A stretch of 64,000 nt of DNA from Mycolicibacterium iranicum (GTDB lineage Bacteria > Actinomycetota > Actinomycetes > Mycobacteriales > Mycobacteriaceae): NCBI RefSeq assembly GCF_001650495.1, contig NZ_LWCS01000034.1:1-64000 (forward strand), given 5' to 3'. Made by a program: the position numbers and the translations under genes. Each line of letters begins with the position of its first letter. Positions within the stretch are counted from its first letter, which is position 1. This document shows positions 59,261 to 64,000 of this stretch, in pieces. The notes under the pieces were generated by a model that ran no database searches, had not been told where the DNA came from, and worked only from the letters and a program-made list of their open reading frames with translations.

Positions 59261-60148
59261 TTACGCCGCGCGCGTCCGAGCGAATCTCTGAACGTCGCTG
59301 ATCTCGAGGTGGCATCCGCGACTGGCCAAGGCTTTCTCTGTTCGCAAGAGCCAATCGCCTGGCCGATCTTCGGCGATGACTCGGATGACGATCCAGCCCA
59401 GTTGCTCCAGCATTCGCAGCCGCGCGATGTCTTTGACGTACTGCTGCCGATCTTTGCGGTGACGGTCGCCGTCGTATTCGACCGCCACCTTGTACTTGCG
59501 CCATCCCATGTCGAGGAACGCGATGGGTCTTGTGCCCTTCAGAACCGGGATCTGCGTCTGCGGTCGCGGAAACCCGGAGTCCAGCAACCACAGTCGCTGC
59601 ATGCTCTCCCGCGGCGACGCTGCTCCCCCGTCGACGAGTGGAAGCAACTCGCGCAGTTGCGGGATACCTCGAAGTCTTGGCCTCCGGTCGGCCAGCCGCA
59701 CCACCTCGTCGATCTCGAAGTGCTGGTTCCACATCAGCCCGTCCAGGCGCGCCAACGCGTCACTTCGGCCGAGCAAGCGGCCGAGGTCGAACGCCGTCCG
59801 AACCCGCGACGTGACCGGAAGCCCTGAGCGGAGCACGACCTCATCGTCGGAGAGCGCGTCGGTTCGGGTGACCAGTCCAGCTTGGGACCGGTTCGTCACA
59901 CCGGCCACTTCGATGGCGACGTCTGCGTCGATCCACGGTGCGCCATGCAACGCTGCGGCCGCCAACCCTGCGATTGTTCCCTTGCGGCCGGTTGCCAGCC
60001 AGGCCCCGATCGCCCTGTCACGCAGCGAGGGCTCGACGCTCTTGCCGATGAATACGCCTCGGAACAAGGGGGTGTACCAACGCGCGAGCTCATGTCGGGT
60101 GACCACGCCGGCGCGAACGGCTTCACCGCCCAGAATGACTTTGGCCAT
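59261..60148 (-). CDS. AbiEi-like N-terminal / DUF559-type C-terminal protein
   Basis: A 295-aa protein. The N-terminal part (VVTRHELARWYTPLFRGVFIGKS..., AGLAAAALHGAPW) resembles type IV antitoxin AbiEi domains. The C-terminal part (KYKVAVEYDGDRHRKDRQQYVKDIARLRMLEQLGWIVIRV) resembles Vsr-like DUF559 endonuclease folds. Such proteins are numerous in mycobacteria and no toxin partner is adjacent. ATG 60148 is chosen; the frame runs a little further upstream. Function unknown. Confidence 0.75.
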   Translation of the reverse strand: MAKVILGGEAVRAGVVTRHELARWYTPLFRGVFIGKSVEPSLRDRAIGAWLATGRKGTIAGLAAAALHGAPWIDADVAIEVAGVTNRSQAGLVTRTDALSDDEVVLRSGLPVTSRVRTAFDLGRLLGRSDALARLDGLMWNQHFEIDEVVRLADRRPRLRGIPQLRELLPLVDGGAASPRESMQRLWLLDSGFPRPQTQIPVLKGTRPIAFLDMGWRKYKVAVEYDGDRHRKDRQQYVKDIARLRMLEQLGWIVIRVIAEDRPGDWLLRTEKALASRGCHLEISDVQRFARTRAA

Positions 60149-60190
60149 GGGCCACATGGTGCCGTGCCCTACCGACAAACCCGACACTCC

Positions 60191-60233
60191 AACGTTTTGC
60201 AGCGAAAGTACGAGGAAACCTCTGCAAAACGTT
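60191..60233. terminator. Hairpin after recR
   Basis: AACGTTTTGCAG (60191-60202) and CTGCAAAACGTT (60222-60233) form a perfect 12-base stem with a 19-base loop. It lies downstream of recR and upstream of the next leftward gene. No T-tract; a terminator is likely, a protein-binding site possible. Confidence 0.55.
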
Positions 60234-60265
60234 CAAGCGTCACGCCAGCGCGTCACGTCAGCGCG

Positions 60266-60877
60266 TCAGGCCATCGCGCGGCGACCCGCCAGCGCGCGCC
60301 CCAGCGTCAACTCGTCGGCGAACTCCAGGTCCCCACCCATCGGGAGCCCCGACGCGATGCGCGTCACCGTCAGCCCGGGTATGTCGCGCAGCATCCTCAC
60401 CAGGTACGTGGCCGTCGCCTCACCCTCGGTGTTGGGGTCGGTCGCGATGATGATCTCGGCGACATCGACACCGTCGACCCGTTCCCCGATCCTGTTGAGC
60501 AGCTCGCGGATTCGGAGTTGGTCAGGGCCGATACCGGACAGCGGGTCCAGCGCTCCCCCCAGCACGTGATAGCGCCCGCGGAACTCGCGGGTCCGCTCGA
60601 CCGCCTGGACATCCTTGGGTTCCTCGACCACGCAGATCAGCGACGCGTCACGGCGCGGGTCACTGCAGATCCGGCACCGCTCGGCGTCGCTGACGTTGCC
60701 GCACACGGCACAGAATGTGACGCCGTCGCGCACCCTGTTCAGCACGGCGGTGAGACGGTCGATGTCGGGCGGCTCAACCGACAGCAGATGGAACGCGATC
60801 CGCTGGGCGCTCTTGGGCCCGATACCCGGCAGCTTGCCGAGCTCGTCGATCAGATCCTGGACAGGTCCCTCGAACAA
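60266..60877 (-). CDS. recR: Recombination mediator RecR
   Basis: A 203-aa repair protein that loads RecA with RecF/RecO. N-terminal helix-hairpin-helix (LPGIGPKSAQRIAFHLL), a Cys4 zinc finger (CAVCGNVSDAERCRIC), and a Toprim domain (VVEEPKDVQAVE, IIIATDPNTEGEATA). The start is TTG 60877 (FEGPVQDLIDEL follows), which gives the standard length. It is 4 bases after the ebfC stop, so translational coupling is likely. Confidence 0.95.
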   Translation of the reverse strand: MFEGPVQDLIDELGKLPGIGPKSAQRIAFHLLSVEPPDIDRLTAVLNRVRDGVTFCAVCGNVSDAERCRICSDPRRDASLICVVEEPKDVQAVERTREFRGRYHVLGGALDPLSGIGPDQLRIRELLNRIGERVDGVDVAEIIIATDPNTEGEATATYLVRMLRDIPGLTVTRIASGLPMGGDLEFADELTLGRALAGRRAMA

Positions 60878-60881
60878 AAAG

Positions 60882-61223
60882 TCACATCCCCGGCAGGCCC
60901 GGGAATCCCTGCCCGCCCATTCCGCCCGCCAGCGGTCCCAGCTTGTCGTGGGCGAGGATGGTGACCTGCTTGGCGGCATCGGCGATCGCACCGACAATGA
61001 GGTCCTGCAGAGTTTCCGGGTCGGATGGATCGATCACCTTCGGGTCGATCGACACCCCGACCACCTCGCCGCTGCCCTTCATCCTGACCTGCACGAGGCC
61101 GCCGCCGGCCTGGCCGTGCAGTTCGGCGTTGGCCAGTGCTTCCTGGGCCTCCATCAGCTGCTGCTGCACCTGCTGCGCCTGAGCGAGCAGTGCTGACATG
61201 TCGGGCTGGCCACCAGGTTCCAT
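60882..61223 (-). CDS. ebfC: YbaB/EbfC nucleoid-associated protein
   Basis: A 113-aa protein with a helical first half (MSALLAQAQQVQQQLMEAQEALANAEL) and a beta core (GGGLVQVRMKGSGEVVGVSIDPKVIDPSDPETLQDLIVGAIADAAKQV), then a Gly/Pro tail. It binds DNA as a dimer. Paired with recR as in most bacteria. Confidence 0.93.
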   Translation of the reverse strand: MEPGGQPDMSALLAQAQQVQQQLMEAQEALANAELHGQAGGGLVQVRMKGSGEVVGVSIDPKVIDPSDPETLQDLIVGAIADAAKQVTILAHDKLGPLAGGMGGQGFPGLPGM

Positions 61224-61339
61224 GACTGATCCTCTACGTATTCATTGCAGTGCGGTATCGACTTGGTTGCGCTCGCCCTTCAAGCGGCACTTCGGGCTTT
61301 CAGCCTAGTCGGCGCTCGGGCTACCGTGGCGCCGTGCCT

Positions 61340-62074
61340 ATGCCAGCCAGCCTGCGTGTCGGGGCCGCTGCGGTGGCCGCAGTACTCGTCGCCGCGATCC
61401 CTGCCTCCCCCGCGCAGGCCGCCCCGTCCAACGTCGCGGGCAAGATCGTGTTCCTCGACCCGGGCCATCAGGGCTCGATGGAAGGGCTGAGCCGTCAGGT
61501 GCCCACCGGCCGCGGTGGCACCAAAGACTGCCAGGCCAGCGGTACCTCCACCGAGGACGGCTTCGCCGAACACACCTTCGCCTGGGACACCACCCTGCGC
61601 ATCCGTCAGGCGCTCACCGCACTCGGGGTGCGCACCGCGATGTCGCGGGGCGACGACACCGGGCCTGGGCCCTGTGTCGACGAGCGCGCCGCCATGGCCA
61701 ACTCGATCAGCCCCAACGCTGTCGTGTCGATCCACGCCGACGGCGGCCCGCCCACCGGACGGGGCTTCCACGTGCTGTATTCGTCGCCCCCGCTCAACGC
61801 CGCACAGGCCGGGCCGTCGGTGCAGTTCGCGCGGATCATGCGCGATCAGCTGGCTGGGTCGGGTATCCCACCCGCGACATACATCGGCACCTCCGGGCTC
61901 AATCCGCGTCAAGACATCGCCGGTCTCAACCTGGCGCAATACCCGTCGATCCTCGTCGAGCTGGGCAACATGAAGAGCCCCGTCGACTCGGCGTTGATGA
62001 AGAGTCCCGAGGGCAGGCAGAAGTACGCAGACGCCGTCGTGCGCGGCATCGTCGCGTTCCTTCAGCAGGGCTAG
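61340..62074 (+). CDS. ami1: N-acetylmuramoyl-L-alanine amidase (Ami1 type)
   Basis: A 244-aa zinc amidase that cuts peptide stems from peptidoglycan. The signal peptide ends near AQA (residues 25-27). Zinc ligands are His43 (LDPGHQG), Glu77 (AEHTF) and His132 (SIHADGG), with a catalytic Glu in LVELGNM. Cys64 and Cys112 probably form a disulfide. ATG 61340 is used; GTG 61334 adds two residues. Confidence 0.92.
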   Translation: MPASLRVGAAAVAAVLVAAIPASPAQAAPSNVAGKIVFLDPGHQGSMEGLSRQVPTGRGGTKDCQASGTSTEDGFAEHTFAWDTTLRIRQALTALGVRTAMSRGDDTGPGPCVDERAAMANSISPNAVVSIHADGGPPTGRGFHVLYSSPPLNAAQAGPSVQFARIMRDQLAGSGIPPATYIGTSGLNPRQDIAGLNLAQYPSILVELGNMKSPVDSALMKSPEGRQKYADAVVRGIVAFLQQG

Positions 62075-62521
62075 TCAGGGCTTGCCGCCCTCGACCTCGC
62101 GCTTGAGGTTGCCGAGCACCTCGGCCTGAATCTTGCGCAGCCCGAGCGGGGCGAACGTCTTCTCGAAGAAGCCGCCGATGCCGCCCGCACCCTGCCAGGA
62201 AGTCTTGACAGTCACCGACGATCCCGGGCCCGCCGGTGCGACGGTCCAGTTGGTCACCATGGACGAGTTGGCGTCCTTTTCGATGACGGTGTGCCCTGCG
62301 ACGTCGACATCGGCTCTGACATCGCGGGAGCGCGACTTGGTGGCCTGCAGCTTCCACTCCGCGACCGTGCCTGCGCCCTGTCCGCCCTCGATCACGCGGT
62401 AGCCGCTGTAGTGCTCGGAGAGGATCTTCGGGCGCATGGCCTCGTAGTCGGCGACGGCGGCCAGCACCGTCGCCGGATCGGCGTCGATCAGGACCGTGCT
62501 GGACGCGCTGACCTGTCCCAT
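62075..62521 (-). CDS. SRPBCC (START-like) family protein
   Basis: A 148-aa helix-grip protein (SSTVLIDADPATVLAAVADYEAMRPKILSEHYSGYRVIEGGQGAGTVAEWKL...). Such proteins bind lipids or aromatic ligands in a hydrophobic pocket. Its stop directly abuts the amidase stop on the opposite strand. Ligand unknown. Confidence 0.82.
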   Translation of the reverse strand: MGQVSASSTVLIDADPATVLAAVADYEAMRPKILSEHYSGYRVIEGGQGAGTVAEWKLQATKSRSRDVRADVDVAGHTVIEKDANSSMVTNWTVAPAGPGSSVTVKTSWQGAGGIGGFFEKTFAPLGLRKIQAEVLGNLKREVEGGKP

Positions 62522-62613
62522 CAGTGCAAACTCCTTGTGTCAGTTGGGGCACAGAAAGCTGTGAGCAGTGCGTTGCGGTCGCATCCACTGCTACCGGGGA
62601 CTAGCGTATATGC

Positions 62614-63993
62614 GTGTCTGTTGCCTCGACTGACGCACGGGCCGCTCATGCCGACGGCGTGCAGCGGTTGTTGGCGAGTTATCGGGCGATCCCCGCCGAT
62701 GCCGCCGTCCGCCTCGCCAAACCCACGTCCAACCTGTTCCGCGCCCGCGCGAAAACCAGGACCAAGGGCCTCGACACCTCGGGCCTGACCGATGTCATCG
62801 CCGTCGACCCGGCGTCGCGCACCGCCGACGTCGCGGGCATGTGCACATACGAAGATCTCGTCGCCGCGACCCTGCCCTTCGGACTTTCACCACTCGTGGT
62901 GCCTCAGCTCAAGACCATCACCCTCGGCGGCGCCGTCACCGGCCTCGGCATCGAATCGGCATCGTTCCGCAACGGACTTCCCCACGAGTCCGTGCTGGAG
63001 ATGGACATCCTCACCGGCACCGGTGACATCGTGCGGGCCTCCGGCGACGAGAATCCCGACCTGTTCCGCGCGTTTCCGAATTCTTATGGCACGCTTGGCT
63101 ATTCGGTACGCCTGAAAATCGATCTGGAAGCGGTCAAACCGTTCGTGTCGCTACGCCACCTCCGCTTCCATTCCGTGCCCGACCTGATCGAAGCCATGGA
63201 CCGGATCATCGAGACGGGCGGACTGCACGGCGACCGCGTCGACTACCTCGACGGGGTGGTGTTCAGCGCCTACGAGAGCTACCTGTGCGTCGGAACCCAG
63301 ACCGGCACACCCGGGCCTGTCAGCGACTACACCGGCAGCGACATCTATTACCGTTCCATCCAGCACAGCGACGGCGAGAAGCACGACCGGCTCACCATCC
63401 ACGACTATCTCTGGCGCTGGGACACCGACTGGTTCTGGTGCTCAAGGGCATTCGGGGCGCAGAATCCCCGGATCCGGCGGTGGTGGCCGAGACGGTACCG
63501 GCGCAGCAGCTTCTACTGGAAGCTCATCGGGTACGACCAGAGGTTCGACATCGCCGACCGCATCGAGAAGCGCAACGGCCGCCCCCCGCGCGAGCGCGTC
63601 GTCCAGGACGTCGAAGTCCCGATCGAACGGACGGTGGAGTTCCTGCACTGGTTCCTCGATACCGTTCCGATCGAGCCGATCTGGCTGTGCCCGCTGCGCC
63701 TGCGCGATGATCGCAGCTGGTCGCTCTACCCGATCCGGCCGAACCACACCTACGTCAACGTCGGCTTCTGGTCCTCCGTCCCGGTCGGCCCCGAGGCCGG
63801 GCACACCAACAAGATGATCGAGCAGAAGGTCAGCGAGCTCGACGGGCACAAATCCCTGTACTCCGATGCCTACTACTCCGAAGACGAGTTTGATGCCCTC
63901 TACGGAGGGGAGATCTACCGGACCGTGAAGAAGACCTATGACCCAGATTCGCGTTTCCTCGACCTCTATGCGAAGGCGGTGCAAGGGCAGTGA
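62614..63993 (+). CDS. FAD-binding oxidoreductase (FAD_binding_4/BBE-like)
   Basis: A 459-aa flavoprotein. The PCMH-type FAD domain is visible (DVIAVDPASRTADVAGMCTYEDLVAATLPFGLSPLVVPQLKTITLGGAVTGLGIESASFRNGLPHESVLEMDILTGTGDIV, GTLGYSVRLKIDLE). Relatives include DHCR24-like and alditol oxidases. Start GTG 62614. Its stop overlaps a GTG on the same strand, pointing to an operon with the next gene. Confidence 0.85.
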   Translation: MSVASTDARAAHADGVQRLLASYRAIPADAAVRLAKPTSNLFRARAKTRTKGLDTSGLTDVIAVDPASRTADVAGMCTYEDLVAATLPFGLSPLVVPQLKTITLGGAVTGLGIESASFRNGLPHESVLEMDILTGTGDIVRASGDENPDLFRAFPNSYGTLGYSVRLKIDLEAVKPFVSLRHLRFHSVPDLIEAMDRIIETGGLHGDRVDYLDGVVFSAYESYLCVGTQTGTPGPVSDYTGSDIYYRSIQHSDGEKHDRLTIHDYLWRWDTDWFWCSRAFGAQNPRIRRWWPRRYRRSSFYWKLIGYDQRFDIADRIEKRNGRPPRERVVQDVEVPIERTVEFLHWFLDTVPIEPIWLCPLRLRDDRSWSLYPIRPNHTYVNVGFWSSVPVGPEAGHTNKMIEQKVSELDGHKSLYSDAYYSEDEFDALYGGEIYRTVKKTYDPDSRFLDLYAKAVQGQ

Positions 63994-64000
63994 CCACTTT
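63990..64000 (+). CDS. Start of a downstream gene, cut by the window edge
   Basis: GTG ACC ACT TT begins in a 4-base GTGA overlap with the FAD oxidoreductase stop, the coupling style used throughout this window. Only three codons are visible. In M. tuberculosis a cyclopropane-fatty-acid synthase-like gene is recalled at this place, but nothing here shows it. Confidence 0.35.

Noticed and set aside
60238..60270. GCGTCA-type short repeats after recR
   Set aside because: Only a few imperfect units, partly within the recR end; no evidence of function.
1..64000. tRNA, rRNA, CRISPR arrays, transposases or integrases
   Set aside because: None recognised by eye; absence cannot be guaranteed without a covariance-model or profile search.

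Overview
The window is high-GC actinobacterial DNA, most likely from a rapidly growing Mycobacterium/Mycolicibacterium chromosome. The evidence is a complete ergothioneine operon (egtABCDE), MurT/GatD, an Ami1-type amidase, a Gly-rich PGRS-like secreted protein, a zinc-independent ribosomal protein operon with Zur boxes, a mycofactocin-linked alcohol dehydrogenase locus, and a right half whose gene order (egt genes, asd-ask, leuA, dnaQ-like, murT-gatD, recR, ebfC, amidase) matches what I recall of M. tuberculosis. Family assignments come from reading translated sequence and motifs; no database search was run.

Layout. 1-7983: PadR regulator (5' end outside the window), aldo/keto reductase, release factor 3, a divergent XRE-MmyB regulator/SDR pair around a perfect palindrome, glycerol kinase, a small secreted protein and a methyltransferase. 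7992-12098: a visibly lower-GC, tightly overlapping three-gene cassette on the minus strand, unlike everything around it: an SMC/RecN-like ATPase, a soluble histidine-kinase-like GHKL protein, and a response-regulator receiver fused to an aminoglycoside-phosphotransferase-like kinase. It looks like a mobile signalling module, possibly anti-phage, and is the best candidate here for an undescribed system. 12233-15274: a GCS2-type ligase and the PGRS-like protein. 15830-25275: an alcohol-oxidation locus with a frameshifted MftD paralogue, an MftM-like methyltransferase, and a six-gene operon (alcohol dehydrogenase, MoxR ATPase, VWA protein, second iron alcohol dehydrogenase, sensor kinase, response regulator). 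25420-30114: DctA transporter, TetR-P450 pair with a clear operator, and an EAL-DICT protein. 30104-35404: egtA-E operon. 35517-38768: secreted protein, Ohr, an MRF-like CobW protein and the divergent rpmB-rpmG-rpsN-rpsR operon with two Zur boxes. 38848-45971: catalase, proline-rich membrane protein, DUF4185 protein, asd, ask, nitroreductase, Ntn hydrolase. 46127-53660: Amt with a GlnR-like site, then a glnT/gmaS-mgsABC-like cluster with an FAD oxidoreductase and XRE-cupin regulator. 53702-64000: leuA with a leucine leader peptide, SHOCT protein, DnaQ-like exonuclease, MurT-GatD, AbiEi/DUF559 protein, RecR, EbfC, amidase, SRPBCC protein, FAD oxidoreductase, and the first bases of a further gene.

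How the genes work together. The mno-type operon encodes a dehydrogenase, what look like its metal or cofactor maturation helpers (both with His-rich stretches) and its own two-component system. A 22-base motif upstream of that operon recurs between the MftD- and MftM-like genes and may tie them into one regulon. The egt operon makes ergothioneine from histidine, cysteine and glutamate. The Zur-box region swaps zinc-binding ribosomal proteins for Cys-poor versions under zinc limitation. The Amt-GlnT-Mgs cluster probably handles methylated amines or glutamate-family nitrogen.
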